The position numbers and the translations under genes were made by a program. The notes below the pieces were generated by a model. The model did not search any database. It had not been told where the DNA came from and was given only the letters and a program-made list of their open reading frames with translations. Positions 8,393-17,076 of a stretch of 45,623 bases of DNA are shown piece by piece (position 1 is the stretch's first letter; every line of letters begins with the position of its first letter). The stretch is from Acidobacteriota bacterium. Lineage in GTDB: Bacteria; Acidobacteriota; Vicinamibacteria; Vicinamibacterales; UBA8438. The stretch is from positions 1 to 45,623 of the forward strand of contig WTFV01000246.1 of NCBI GenBank assembly GCA_011523845.1. The letters are read 5' to 3'.

Positions 8393-9748
8393 CTAGATTC
8401 CCGTCAGGTACTGCAGCGCGCCCGTGCTGTCGCCGAATGTCTCCACCGGCAGCCCCAGCTTGCCGAGCGCCGCGACGTACAGGTTCGACAGCGGCGTGTC
8501 GTGGTCGTAGCGCAGGTGGCGCCCGCCCCGCACGCGCCCCGCCGCCCCGCCGGCCAGCAGCATCGGCAGGTCGAGGTGGAAATGGAGGTTGCCGTCGCTG
8601 ATGCCCGCGCCGTAGACGAACAGCGAGTGGTCGAGCAGCGAGCCGTCGCCGTCCGGGATCGAGTGCATCTTCTCCAGGAAGTAGCTGAACTGCCGGATGT
8701 GATGCGTGTTGATCTTCGCGAGCATCGCCAGGTTCTCGGGATCGTTCTGGTGGTGCGAGTAGCCGTGGTGGCCGCCCGGCACGCCGATCTCGGGGAACGA
8801 CCGGCCGCTGACCTCCCGGCCGAACATGAACGTGCTGACGCGCGTCAGGTCGGTCTGGTAGGCCAGGATCAGCAGGTCGAACATCAACCGGCAGTGCTCC
8901 TCGAACGTGTCCGGGATGCCGGCCGGCTGCTCGACGACCGGAATCTCGCGGTCGCTCTGCCGCTCGGCCATCTGGATGCGCCGCTCGACGTCGCGCACCG
9001 CGTCGAGGTACTGCGCCAGCTTGCGCTGGTCGCCATGGCCGAGGCTGCGGCGGATCGCGTCGGCCTCGTCGGTCACGAAGTCGAGGATGCTGCGGTCCTG
9101 GCGGAGCCGGGCCAGCCGCGCCTGGACGTCCGTGCTGTCGGTGGCGCCGAACAGGCGCTCGAAGACCGCGCGCGGGTTGTTCTCCATCGGCAGCGGCGTG
9201 GTCGGCGTGCGCCAGGCGATGGTGTTGGTGTAGGCGCAGCTATAGCCCTGATCGCAGGCGCCGAGGACCTCCACCGAGTCGATGGCCAGCTCGAGCGACG
9301 CGAGCTGGGTTTCCTTGCCGAAGGCGCGGGCGGCAATCTGATCCACCGAGACGCCGGCCCGGATGTCGGGGCCCTCGGTCTTCTTGACGTGCACGCCGGT
9401 CAGCCAGGTGGACGCGGCGCGCGCGTGGTCGCCGACGCCCTCCCCCTCGCGCGGGATGGCGACCTTGTCGGCCAGACCGCTCAGCACGTTGACCCGCTCG
9501 CGCACCGGCGCCAGCGGCGCCAGGATGGGGGTCAGCTCCAGCGCCTCGCCCGTTCCCGGCGGCGTCCACGCGCGCATCTCGACCCCGTTCGGCACGTAGA
9601 CGGCCCCGAAGCGCCGCACCGGGTTGGCGGCCGTGTTGCGCGTCGCCGCGAGCGCCGGGACCATGCCGTCGAGCAGCGGCAGGGCCAGCGACGCGCCGAG
9701 GCCGCGCAGAACCGTCCGGCGGGGGAGGGTCTTCTTCGTGATCATCAT
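8393..9748 (-). CDS. DUF1552 protein with Tat signal
   Basis: A 451-residue DUF1552 protein. The start (ATG 9748 or 9745) has GAGGA 8-10 bases upstream. A twin-arginine signal follows (PRRTVLRGLGASLALPLLDG), so the protein is probably exported folded. Family landmarks include VYVPNGVEMRAW, LSGLADK, GDHARAASTWLTGV, ENNPRAVFERLFG, RDVERRIQMAE and the C-terminal LPMLLAGGAAGRVRGGRHL. DUF1552 genes commonly pair with DUF1592 cytochromes in Acidobacteriota, Planctomycetota and Myxococcota, and resemble the DUF1501 group; the biochemical role is unknown. His-rich HHGYSHHQND and the DGSLLDHS loop could bind metal. It is separated from DUF1592 only by the small membrane peptide gene. Confidence 0.92.
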   Translation of the reverse strand: MMITKKTLPRRTVLRGLGASLALPLLDGMVPALAATRNTAANPVRRFGAVYVPNGVEMRAWTPPGTGEALELTPILAPLAPVRERVNVLSGLADKVAIPREGEGVGDHARAASTWLTGVHVKKTEGPDIRAGVSVDQIAARAFGKETQLASLELAIDSVEVLGACDQGYSCAYTNTIAWRTPTTPLPMENNPRAVFERLFGATDSTDVQARLARLRQDRSILDFVTDEADAIRRSLGHGDQRKLAQYLDAVRDVERRIQMAERQSDREIPVVEQPAGIPDTFEEHCRLMFDLLILAYQTDLTRVSTFMFGREVSGRSFPEIGVPGGHHGYSHHQNDPENLAMLAKINTHHIRQFSYFLEKMHSIPDGDGSLLDHSLFVYGAGISDGNLHFHLDLPMLLAGGAAGRVRGGRHLRYDHDTPLSNLYVAALGKLGLPVETFGDSTGALQYLTGI

Positions 9749-9818
9749 CTTCGTATCCTCTGCGATCGCTTGCAGTTCGCTCGCGTTGATGTCAGGCGGC
9801 CTGTGGTACGGCACGCGT

Positions 9819-9929
9819 CTACGCCAGTAGCACCAAGGCCAGCAGCGCGAGCACGATCACCGCCATTACTGGGAGCAGCACCATTGCCAGCATCCCTTTC
9901 AGGACCAGCTTCGTCAGCGGCCACTCCAT
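9819..9929 (-). CDS. 36-residue single-span membrane peptide
   Basis: A short gene between the DUF1592 and DUF1552 genes: ATG 9929, stop TAG at 9819-9821. The peptide starts MEWPLTKLVLKGM and continues as an almost uninterrupted hydrophobic helix of Val, Leu, Ala, Met and Ile (residues 9-36), so it would span the membrane once with a short N-terminal tail. AAGGGAAG about 7-10 bases upstream could be the SD. Its position inside the operon, in the same direction, suggests an accessory subunit or anchor for the exported pair. No equivalent is seen in the second cluster, where DUF1592 and DUF1552 overlap by 4 bases. It could be a chance hydrophobic frame. Confidence 0.5.
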   Translation of the reverse strand: MEWPLTKLVLKGMLAMVLLPVMAVIVLALLALVLLA

Positions 9930-9974
9930 CCTTGACTTCCCTTGCGGCTCCGCTTCCCGCCCAACCGATCCTCT

Positions 9975-10011
9975 CCAGGAGTCTGTTCCGTTCTACGGCC
10001 CGGACTCCTGG
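9975..10011. repeat. Inverted repeat over the DUF1592 stop region
   Basis: CCAGGAGTC (9975-9983) and GACTCCTGG (10003-10011) are perfect 9-bp arms 19 bases apart, with a minor inner CCGT/ACGG pair. The element straddles the DUF1592 stop codon (9993-9995) and precedes the small membrane-peptide gene. The AGGAGTC arm is the one seen in the dispersed palindromic repeat at 37291. In RNA it would form a hairpin that could attenuate or stabilise the operon transcript. Confidence 0.6.
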
Positions 10012-12374
10012 GGCGCGGCGCCGGCGTCCGACGCTCGCCGCATCCGAAACGGCTTGCTCTCCACGATACCGAAGATCAGCGACGACCAGCGGTAGCCGTC
10101 GTCCCGGGCGCCGCGCAGGATCCGGCGAACCGCCGGTGCGTCGCGGTAATCCAGCCCGCGGCCGAGCGCGTAGGTCAGCAGCTTCTCGGTGACCGTGGTG
10201 GCGAACTCGGTGGCCCAGGGCTCGCGCAGCAGCGCGTCCCGGAACGCGGCGGGGCCGTCGAACGGGGCGCCGTCGGGCAGCGTGCCGGACGCGTCGATAG
10301 TGGTTGCGGTCCCGGCCTCGACCGCCCGCCAGCGGCCGACCGCGTCGAAGTTCTCGAGAGCGAACCCGAGCGGGTCGATCTTGGCGTGACAGGTGGCGCA
10401 GGCGGGGCTGGCCCGATGCTGCGCCATCCGCTCGCGCATCGTCGCCGGCGCCGCGGCGGTGTCTTCTTCACCCAGCTCCGGGATGTCCGGCGGCGGCGGC
10501 GGCGGCGGCGCGCCCAGCAGGTTCTCCAGCAGCCACTTGCCGCGCAGCACCGGGGAGGTGCGGTGCGGGTAGGAGGTCACCGTCAGGACGCTCCCGTGCC
10601 CCAGCAAGCCCGGACGCCGGTCGTCGCCGTGCCGGATGCGGCGGAAGTGGTTCCCGTAGACGTTGGGGATGCCGTAGTGCCGGGCCAGCCGCTCGTTGAC
10701 GAAGGTGTAGTCCGCGCGCAACAGGTCGTGGACGCTGCGGTCCTCCTGCAGTTGCGTCCCGAAGAGCAGCTCCGTCTCCCGCCGGAGCGCCTCCCGCAGG
10801 TTGTCGTCGAACTCCGGAAACCGCGTGGTGTCCGGCGCCACGCTGCGCAGGTTCCGCAGATAGAGCCATTGTCCGGCGAAGTTCTCCACCAGCGCCTGCG
10901 AGCGCGGGTCGGCGAGCATCCGCCGCACCTGCTGTTCGAGCGCGGCCGGGTCGCTCAGCTCGCCGCGGGCGGCGAGATCCACGAGCTCCTCGTCGGGGAC
11001 CGTGCTCCACAGAAAGAACGACAGCCGGGAGGCGAGGTCCAGGTCGGCGATGCGATACGGGGCGCCGGGGGGCGCGTCCAGCGGATCGCGCTCGACGCGG
11101 AAGAGGAACTTCGGCGACACCAGCAGCGCCTCGATCGCCCATCGGATGCCGTCGTCGAAGCCGCCGCCTTCGTCACGGCCCGCGTCGTAGGCGGCGAGGA
11201 GCGGGTCGGTATCCGCGGCGGTCACCGGTCGCCGGTAGGCGCGGCGCGCGAGGGACTCGACGATCCGACCCGCGCACGGCCGCTCCTCGGCGGCTCCGGC
11301 CGGGGTGCAGGTGAAGATGGCCTGCCGGCTCGGCGTCTCGGCCGGCGCCCGCCCGTCGAAGGGGCCGACGACCTCGATGCGTTCCACGGAGGGTGCGTTC
11401 GGGTAGAGCGTGAAGGCGAAGCTGGTGATCGGGGGCGGCGCCGGCCGGCCGTCGACCGGCAGCGAGCGGCCGATCTGCGCGACGAACGCGGCGCCGAGCA
11501 GCCGCGTGCCCGCCGTCACCGGGATCCGGACCGCCAGCGGCGCCCTGTCTCCCAGGTCGAAGGACCCGACGCGTCCGCGGTCCAGGCGCACTTCGAGCCG
11601 GTGTCCGGCCCGCGCCCGGCCCCGCAGGGCCACCCGGATCTCGTACTCCGCGTCGAGCGGGAAATGATGGCGCACGGCGAGACCGCCGCGGGAGCCGAAC
11701 GGCAGGTCCTCGCTGACCCGGCCGTCCTGGGCGAGCAGCGGCGACGTCCTGTAGATGGCGGTGGCCGGCCGCAACGTCGGGTCGCCGACCGCCTGGCGGC
11801 TGATCTTCGCGGCGGCCAGCAGGTAGCGTTCGAGCAGCCCCGGGGAGACCGACAATACGTCGCCGATGTTGTCGAAGCCGTAGCCCGACTCGTCCGCGGG
11901 CAGCAACGTGCGTGCGTCGACCTCCAGCGCCAGCAGGTCGCGGATGGCGTTGGCGTACTCCGTGCGGTTCAATCGCTGCACCGCCGGCCGGCCCGGATCG
12001 GGGCGGACGTCCGCGGCGCGGTCCAGGGCGGTCTCGAAGTAGCCCACGATGCCGGCGTACGTGGCCGCATCCGGGCGCGGGCGCGGCGCCGGCGGCATCA
12101 TTCCGGTGCGGAGCTTCCGCACCACCTTCTCCCAGATCTCCGGGGCGTCGGCGACCTGGGCGGGATCGACCGCATCCAGCGCCAAGCCGGCCGTGCGCAG
12201 CCGTTCGTTGTGGCAGGTGACGCAGTAGCGGTCGAGCAGGGTGCGGGCCTCTGCCGCCGTCGCCGGAGCGCCGGCGTCGGGTTGCGCCCGCGCGGGGCCG
12301 GTGAACGCCAGACACAGGATGCCGGCAACGCTGGCGGCGACCACCGCCCGTCCGGTCAATGGCGTCGTGCCCAA
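9993..12374 (-). CDS. Exported DUF1592-family multidomain cytochrome c (cluster 1)
   Basis: About 793 residues from a TTG at 12374, chosen because GAGGGAG lies just upstream and the product then begins with a good signal peptide ending TGPARA. A longer GTG-initiated frame (12443) would translate the dispersed repeat. Domain order: cytochrome c-like heme site YCVTCHN (C51-x-x-C54-H55), DUF1587 (LNRTEYANAIRDLLALE), a beta-rich insert with HHFPLDAEYEIRVAL, DUF1595 (ARRAYRRPVTAADTDPLLAAY), DUF1592 (LASRLSFFLWSTVPDEEL), DUF1588 with a second C-x-x-C-H (CATCH, C659-H663), and DUF1585 (VTEKLLTYALGRGLDY) at the end. It is probably a periplasmic or outer-membrane-associated diheme electron carrier. 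It lies downstream of an ankyrin gene and upstream of the small peptide and DUF1552. Confidence 0.92.
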   Translation of the reverse strand: MGTTPLTGRAVVAASVAGILCLAFTGPARAQPDAGAPATAAEARTLLDRYCVTCHNERLRTAGLALDAVDPAQVADAPEIWEKVVRKLRTGMMPPAPRPRPDAATYAGIVGYFETALDRAADVRPDPGRPAVQRLNRTEYANAIRDLLALEVDARTLLPADESGYGFDNIGDVLSVSPGLLERYLLAAAKISRQAVGDPTLRPATAIYRTSPLLAQDGRVSEDLPFGSRGGLAVRHHFPLDAEYEIRVALRGRARAGHRLEVRLDRGRVGSFDLGDRAPLAVRIPVTAGTRLLGAAFVAQIGRSLPVDGRPAPPPITSFAFTLYPNAPSVERIEVVGPFDGRAPAETPSRQAIFTCTPAGAAEERPCAGRIVESLARRAYRRPVTAADTDPLLAAYDAGRDEGGGFDDGIRWAIEALLVSPKFLFRVERDPLDAPPGAPYRIADLDLASRLSFFLWSTVPDEELVDLAARGELSDPAALEQQVRRMLADPRSQALVENFAGQWLYLRNLRSVAPDTTRFPEFDDNLREALRRETELLFGTQLQEDRSVHDLLRADYTFVNERLARHYGIPNVYGNHFRRIRHGDDRRPGLLGHGSVLTVTSYPHRTSPVLRGKWLLENLLGAPPPPPPPDIPELGEEDTAAAPATMRERMAQHRASPACATCHAKIDPLGFALENFDAVGRWRAVEAGTATTIDASGTLPDGAPFDGPAAFRDALLREPWATEFATTVTEKLLTYALGRGLDYRDAPAVRRILRGARDDGYRWSSLIFGIVESKPFRMRRASDAGAAPQESGP

Positions 12375-12452
12375 GATGCTCCCTCGTCGCGCCTTGCCAC
12401 GCGGGTGCCTCGCCGCTCTGGGTGCTGCGCGCGTTTCCACCACGGTCTCCTA
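12372..12452. repeat. Dispersed intergenic repeat, part B alone
   Basis: This copy holds ATGCTCCCTCGTCGCGCC, TGCCACGCGGGTGCCTCGCCG and a TTTCCACCACGGTCTCC end, matching part B of the copies near 6638, 14577 and 43272. It directly abuts the DUF1592 start. On the minus strand its end reads CGACGAGGGAGCATC followed by the TTG start codon, so the repeat seems to supply the ribosome-binding site. Confidence 0.7.
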
Positions 12453-12572
12453 GTGTCCTGCCTCTCAAGTTCGATGCAGAATTCTTCGCCGCTCAAGACC
12501 GCGGAGACGCCACGAATACCTCACCACGGGGCGGACAGAATTGTGTCATGTGTCTCCGGGACGGCACACTAG
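12450..12572. mobile_element. MITE-like element with CTAGTGT/ACACTAG ends
   Basis: A 123-bp stretch bounded by 7-bp inverted termini: CTAGTGT at 12450-12456 and ACACTAG at 12566-12572. It contains two AGAATT motifs and no gene. It fills the whole gap between the ankyrin and DUF1592 genes, and the right-hand ACACTAG carries the TAG stop of the ankyrin gene (12569-12571). Size and ends suggest a non-autonomous element inserted at a CTAG/TA target. No transposase or target duplication is demonstrable here. Confidence 0.4.
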
Positions 12573-14239
12573 GGACGCGTCGCCTCCGGCTCGCCTTCCT
12601 CACCATAGTTCGTGAGCCCGAAGGTCAACTGGATGCCCGCCTCCGGGGCGGCCCCCAGCGCCCGCAGCCGCGCCGCCGCCTCGGCGTGGCGGACGAAGGT
12701 GGTGCAACAGATGAGGTGCCCCTCGGCGAGACGCAACGGCGTCTGCTCGGCGGCGTTGAGCGCGTCGATGTGCGCGCCGTTGTCGACGAGAAAGTCGATG
12801 ACCGGCGTCGCGTTGTGGTAGGCGGCCGCGTGCAGCGCGGTCTCGCCGTGCGCGTTGGCCGCGTTGACGTCCAGGCCGAGCTCGATCCCGGCCGCCAGCG
12901 CCTCGACCGCCTTCTCCTCGGTCCAGTCGTAGTAGGTGATGTCGGTCGCGGCGCGCTTGCCGAGCCCCGCCGCGAGCATGAGAGCGGTCGTTCCGTCGTC
13001 GGTCGTCAGACGGGGGTCGGCCCCGGCCGCGGCCAGCAGGCGCATCATGCGCGCGTCGGCGGACTTGGCGGCGACGAGGAACGGCGTCGAGCCGATCTGG
13101 GTCAGGCGGCCCGAGCCGGGCGACGTGAAGACGCCGATCTCGAAGGAGTTCGTGAGTCGCTGCGGCCTCTCCAGCCGGGCGTTCGCATCCGCGCCCCGGG
13201 CCAGGAGCGCCTCGGCGACGGCGAGACTGCCGGTGGCGCTCGCCAGATGCAGCGCCGTGAACCCGGCTGCGGCCGGACGCGGGTCGGCGCCCGCCTCGAG
13301 CAGGAGGCGGGCCAACTCCTCGTGGCGCTTGGTCAGCGCGAGCATCAGAGCGGTGACCCCGTCGGGCGCCGCGTCGTCGACGTCGGCGCCGGCGGCCAGC
13401 AGCACGCGCACGATCCGCGGATCGCCGGCCAGAATCGCGTAGAGCAGCGGCGTGAATCCGCCCTCGGCCCGCGGCGGGTCCCGATCCCCGTCCCGCGGCA
13501 GGACGGCCGGATTGACCGCTTCGAAGCGGCTCAGCACCTTCGCCTCGCGTACTATGGTCCGGGCGGGCGGCGTGTGGACGGCGGTGCGCGCGTGCAGGTC
13601 CGTCCCGATCTCCGCGAGGAGGTTCACCGCTCCCACGTGGCGCTCCGCGACCGCCCACATCAGAGCCGTGTGCCCGCCGCGGGTCGCCGCGTCGACGTCG
13701 GCTCCCGCCGCGATCAGGCGTCGCAGCACGGTCGCGTTGCCCGACCGCGCGGCCATCATCAGCGCGGTTCCGCCCGCCGGCCGGGCCGCGTTCGGGTCCG
13801 CCCCGGCCTGGAGTAGCAACTCCACCATCGGCACGCTGCCGTTCTGGCTGGCGAGCATCAGCGGCGTCACGCCCAGGTCGTTGGCAGTGTTTACGGCGGC
13901 GCCGGCCCCGAGCAGCAGCTCGGCCATCGCCAAGTCGTCCCAGTGGACTGCCCACGCCAGGGCCGTTGCACCGTCCGCCTGCGGCTCCTCGACGGCCGCT
14001 CCCTCGTCGAGCAACGCCCGAACCGTCTCCAGGTCGCGGCGCTGCGCCGCATCGGCGAGCCGCAACTCGCCCAGCCGCGCGCCGCTCGAGACCTGGTATT
14101 CCGGGGTCCCGGCCGTCCCCGACGCCTCGCGCGTGGGAGGCTGGGCGACGCTCGATGCGCCGGCGACAATCACCGGACCGACCGCGGAAACGGCCAGGAC
14201 GCAGACTGCCCACGCCGGCACACGAAACCACACCTTCAT
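12569..14239 (-). CDS. Exported ankyrin-repeat protein (cluster 1)
   Basis: About 556 residues. ATG 14239 has GCGAGG 7-8 bases upstream and gives a normal signal peptide (MKVWFRVPAWAVCVLAVSAV, cleavage near GASSVA). An in-frame extension to 14518 is only translated repeat. The mature protein carries about ten ankyrin repeats, for example DGATALAWAVHWDDLAMAEL, GVTPLMLASQNGSVPMVELL, GHTALMWAVAERHVGAVNLL and GETALHAAAYHNATPVIDFL. A longer linker near residues 205-245 separates the first block from the second. Ankyrin arrays bind protein partners, and here they would do so in the periplasm or outside. It heads the minus-strand group with DUF1592 and DUF1552. Its stop codon lies inside a MITE-like element, so the original C-terminus may have been altered. 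Confidence 0.9.
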   Translation of the reverse strand: MKVWFRVPAWAVCVLAVSAVGPVIVAGASSVAQPPTREASGTAGTPEYQVSSGARLGELRLADAAQRRDLETVRALLDEGAAVEEPQADGATALAWAVHWDDLAMAELLLGAGAAVNTANDLGVTPLMLASQNGSVPMVELLLQAGADPNAARPAGGTALMMAARSGNATVLRRLIAAGADVDAATRGGHTALMWAVAERHVGAVNLLAEIGTDLHARTAVHTPPARTIVREAKVLSRFEAVNPAVLPRDGDRDPPRAEGGFTPLLYAILAGDPRIVRVLLAAGADVDDAAPDGVTALMLALTKRHEELARLLLEAGADPRPAAAGFTALHLASATGSLAVAEALLARGADANARLERPQRLTNSFEIGVFTSPGSGRLTQIGSTPFLVAAKSADARMMRLLAAAGADPRLTTDDGTTALMLAAGLGKRAATDITYYDWTEEKAVEALAAGIELGLDVNAANAHGETALHAAAYHNATPVIDFLVDNGAHIDALNAAEQTPLRLAEGHLICCTTFVRHAEAAARLRALGAAPEAGIQLTFGLTNYGEEGEPEATRP

Positions 14240-14350
14240 GATCGTGCCTCGCATGCTATCGCAGCAGGCACGCAAGTTCCAGCCGGTTTCGGCGCGCCGG
14301 CGCCGAGCCTGTCCGCTGCGGGCCGTTGACCCGGCACGGCCCCGGAGCCC

Positions 14351-14664
14351 GTCGCAAGAGCCCCACGGCATTCGAGCGCCGATGCAGGGCCGGGGTGCGG
14401 GCGCGGCCCGCGGCCGATGATGTCGCAAGAGCCCCACGGCATTCGAGCGCCGATGCATCCCGCGTGGACTGCGTTGCTCCTCGCCCGGAAACCGTCGCCT
14501 TGCGGCGCCGCTCTCCACCCCAACTTAGGCCGGTCTGGAGGTCTGCCCCGCTTCCGCGTCGCAGATTCCTGGTCGCATGTGCCCGGGGTGCTTCCTCGTC
14601 GCGTCTTGCGACGTGGGCGCCTCCGGTTTCGGTGCGACGCGGAGTTTCAGCACGGACTCCCCGG
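14351..14664. repeat. Dispersed two-part repeat, copies A2, A3 and B3
   Basis: The 513-bp gap between the divergent ankyrin and cytochrome genes is mostly repeat. Part A occurs twice in tandem (14351-14390 and 14422-14490), each with GTCGCAAGAGCCCCACGGCA and ATTCGAGCGCCGATGCA, 71 bp apart. Part B (14577-14664) has GGGGTGCTTCCTCGTCGCG, GGGCGCCTCCGGTTTCGGTG and a CACGGACTCC end. The order and orientation relative to the minus-strand gene are as in the other copies. Confidence 0.75.
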
Positions 14665-14693
14665 CGGCGCCCCGTCGCCGCCGGGGGCTGCGA

Positions 14694-14699
14694 TATACT
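14694..14699 (+). promoter_or_regulatory. Possible -10 box of the cytochrome/copper gene
   Basis: TATACT stands out in GC-rich surroundings 54 bases before the ATG at 14753. No convincing -35 hexamer is found 16-18 bases upstream, where the sequence is a GC run. Confidence 0.35.
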
Positions 14700-14752
14700 G
14701 GAACCACGGTTTGGCGTCTCTCGTAGGTAGTGGACGAGTGAGGATTCGCACC

Positions 14753-16153
14753 ATGACGATTTCAAGGCTGCTTGTTTTCTGCGGTCTGGCCGCGGTCATA
14801 GCGCTCGCGACGCCGCTTCCCGCGTCCGCCGGCGAGGTGCCCGACGACCCGACGTTCAGCCGGGACATCGCGCCTATCCTGCAGCGGAGCTGCCAGAAGT
14901 GCCACCGGCCGAGTTCCCTCGCGCCGATGTCGCTCATCTCGTACGAAGACGTGCGGCCGTGGGCGCGGGCCATCAAGTTCCGCACGGGGCTCCGCGACAA
15001 GCCGGGCGTCATGCCGCCGTGGTACATCGAGAAGAACATCGGCATCCAGCGGTTCAAGGACGACTGGTCGCTGAGCGACGACGAGATCGCCACGATTGCC
15101 CGCTGGGCCGACAACGGGGCGCCGCAGGGCGACCCGGCCGACATGCCGGAGCCGCCGCCGTTCATCGACGTGGACGAGTGGGAGATCGGCGAGCCCGATC
15201 TGATCGTCTCGTCGCCGACCTTCGAGATCGCCGGCGATGCGCCCGACTGGTGGGGCAGCCTCGGCGAGGTCGAGAGCGGGCTGACCGAGGATCGCTACGT
15301 GGCGGCGATCGAGTACAAGGAGCGCAACGACCTGCAGCGCGGCGTGCGGTCGGACACCGTGGGGGGGCTGTTCGTCGTGCATCACTCGGCGCTCTACACC
15401 CTCGGACCGGACGCCGAGCCGCGCGACTTCGTGAGCTGGCCCGTGCACGAGGTCGGGCGCAACGCCGACGTGTTCGACGAGCAGGCCGGCCGGCTGCTCG
15501 AGGCCGGCACGACGGTGCTTTTCCCGTCGACGCACCTGCACGCGAACGGGACCGATACGCGCGCCCACATCGACGTGGGCTTCAAGTTCCATCCGCGGGG
15601 CTACCAGCCGGACAAGGAGATGCAGCTTCTCTTCTTCGGCAACGGCCCGGACCTCGACATCCGGGCGATGGAGTCCAATCAGCGCGCGGACGCGTACTTC
15701 ACGATGCCGGAGAACGCGAAGATCAGCGTTTTCGAGCCGCACATGCACGCGCCCGGCGTCCGGATGTGTCTCCACGCGATCTGGGGCTCGACGGCCCGGA
15801 CGCTCAACTGCGCCGGCTACGACCACAACTGGGTGCGCGTCTACAAGTACGAGGACGACGCGGCGCCGCTGCTCCCGAAGGGCACGGTTCTGCACCTGAC
15901 GGGGTACTTCGACAATTCGCCGACGAACCCCAACGTGCCGGACCCGCGCAACTGGTCCGGCTCGGGCCACCGCTCCGTCGACAACATGTTCATCAACCTG
16001 ATGCAGGCGCTCTACCTGGACGAGGAGGAGTTCGCGCAGGCGGTCGCAGAGCGCGAGGCGATGCTCGACGCCGGTGACGTCGCCGGCGACATCGGCTGCA
16101 TCACCTGTGGCTCCGACGGCGGCGAGTCGGACGCGGCCGGCGGCGGCAACTGA
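14753..16153 (+). CDS. Exported cytochrome c/copper type II monooxygenase-like protein
   Basis: 466 residues, ATG 14753 with GTGAGGAT upstream. A signal peptide (to about residue 25, ASA) is followed by one heme c motif CQKCH (C47, C50, H51) of the planctomycete/PSCyt type. The rest resembles the peptidylglycine/dopamine monooxygenase fold: HH pair in FVVHHSALYTL (H210-H211, CuH-like), HLH in STHLHANG (H261/H263), and HMH in EPHMHAPGVRM (H330/H332, CuM-like HxHxxG). A heme domain could deliver electrons to the copper sites in place of ascorbate. This is inference; hydroxylase activity is not shown. The secreted partner gene starts 10 bp downstream. A paralogue lies at 20523-21857. Confidence 0.82.
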   Translation: MTISRLLVFCGLAAVIALATPLPASAGEVPDDPTFSRDIAPILQRSCQKCHRPSSLAPMSLISYEDVRPWARAIKFRTGLRDKPGVMPPWYIEKNIGIQRFKDDWSLSDDEIATIARWADNGAPQGDPADMPEPPPFIDVDEWEIGEPDLIVSSPTFEIAGDAPDWWGSLGEVESGLTEDRYVAAIEYKERNDLQRGVRSDTVGGLFVVHHSALYTLGPDAEPRDFVSWPVHEVGRNADVFDEQAGRLLEAGTTVLFPSTHLHANGTDTRAHIDVGFKFHPRGYQPDKEMQLLFFGNGPDLDIRAMESNQRADAYFTMPENAKISVFEPHMHAPGVRMCLHAIWGSTARTLNCAGYDHNWVRVYKYEDDAAPLLPKGTVLHLTGYFDNSPTNPNVPDPRNWSGSGHRSVDNMFINLMQALYLDEEEFAQAVAEREAMLDAGDVAGDIGCITCGSDGGESDAAGGGN

Positions 16154-16163
16154 GAGGCGCGTC

Positions 16164-17060
16164 ATGAACGGTACCGTCCGTTTCGGCTTCGTGGTGGTGG
16201 TGGCGGCAGCGTTGCTCGCGGCGCCCTCGATCGGGCTGGCCCAGCAGTTGTACGCGACGGGCCAGACCATCGCGCCCGCCTACGAGGGCTGGGAGCGCAA
16301 CGACGACGGGTCGTTCAACCTGGTCTTCGGTTACATGAACCGGAACTGGGAGGAGGAGATCGACGTCCCGATCGGCCCCGACAACAGCATCGAGCCGGGC
16401 GGCCCGGACCAGGGACAGCCGACCCGTTTCCATCCGCGGCGCAACCGGTTCGTCTTCCGGATCCGGGTTCCGGCCGACTTCGGCGACAAGGAGCTCGTCT
16501 GGACCCTGACGACCAAGGGGCAGACCGAGCGCGCCTACGCCACGTTGAAGCGCGACTACTACATCGACAATCTGGTGATTCAGGCCAACTACGGCGCGGG
16601 CGGGGCCGCCGGGTCCACGCCGGAGCTGCCCGACAACCAGCCGCCGACGCTCCGGATCGAGGGCGGGAGCGAGCGTACCGTGCCCGCCGGCGAGCCGCTG
16701 TCGCTCGCTGCGCTGTCGACCGACGACGGCACGCCGAGGGCCCGTTCGATCAGGGCGAATCCGCGCTATCCCCGTCCCATCACCACCGACACGGCCACCG
16801 GCCACCGCCTGTCGTGGTTCGTCTACCGGGGCGCCGGGCAGGTGACGTTCGACCCGCCGCAGATCAAGGTCTGGGAGGACACCCGCGACCACGCCGATTC
16901 TCCCTGGTCGCCCGGGTGGGAGACGCCCGAGTCGCCCGAGGACGGCCGCTGGGTTGCCGAGGCCACGTTCGCCGAGCCGGGCGACTACGTGCTGCGCGCC
17001 ATCGCGCACGACGGAGGCTTGGCCACGACCGCCGACATCGCCGTCACCGTCACGCCGTGA
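16164..17060 (+). CDS. Secreted partner protein of the cytochrome/copper protein (copy 1)
   Basis: 298 residues; ATG 16164 with GAGAGG upstream, 10 bp after the cytochrome/copper gene, so certainly co-transcribed. A signal peptide ends near GLAQQ. No catalytic motif is recognised. The first half carries a signature shared with the gene at 21910-22752: EGW-x-x-NDDGSFNLVFGYMNRN, VPIGPDNSIEPG, GQPT, PRRNRF and VPADFGDKELVW. The C-terminal half resembles an Ig/cadherin-like fold ending in FAEPGDYVLRAIAHDGG. Conserved pairing with the copper protein suggests a binding or scaffold subunit. The family name is unknown to me. Confidence 0.78.
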   Translation: MNGTVRFGFVVVVAAALLAAPSIGLAQQLYATGQTIAPAYEGWERNDDGSFNLVFGYMNRNWEEEIDVPIGPDNSIEPGGPDQGQPTRFHPRRNRFVFRIRVPADFGDKELVWTLTTKGQTERAYATLKRDYYIDNLVIQANYGAGGAAGSTPELPDNQPPTLRIEGGSERTVPAGEPLSLAALSTDDGTPRARSIRANPRYPRPITTDTATGHRLSWFVYRGAGQVTFDPPQIKVWEDTRDHADSPWSPGWETPESPEDGRWVAEATFAEPGDYVLRAIAHDGGLATTADIAVTVTP

Positions 17061-17076
17061 GCACCATAGTCGCCCC

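Noticed and set aside
8284..8397. Second MITE-like element framed by CTAGT...ACTAG
   Set aside because: The ends are shorter and imperfect and the interior does not visibly match 12450-12572, so it is mentioned only as a gap note.
9942..12572. Long plus-strand open frame over the first DUF1592 gene
   Set aside because: A shadow of the minus-strand gene, with no signal peptide, motifs or SD.
14525..14707. 60-codon minus-strand ORF with PTSQDATRKHPGH
   Set aside because: It is translated part B of the dispersed repeat. Similar peptides appear in each copy but there is no sign of selection on the frame.
14418..14752. N-terminal extension of the cytochrome/copper protein
   Set aside because: The extension translates the dispersed repeat. 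ATG 14753 has an SD and begins a normal signal peptide.
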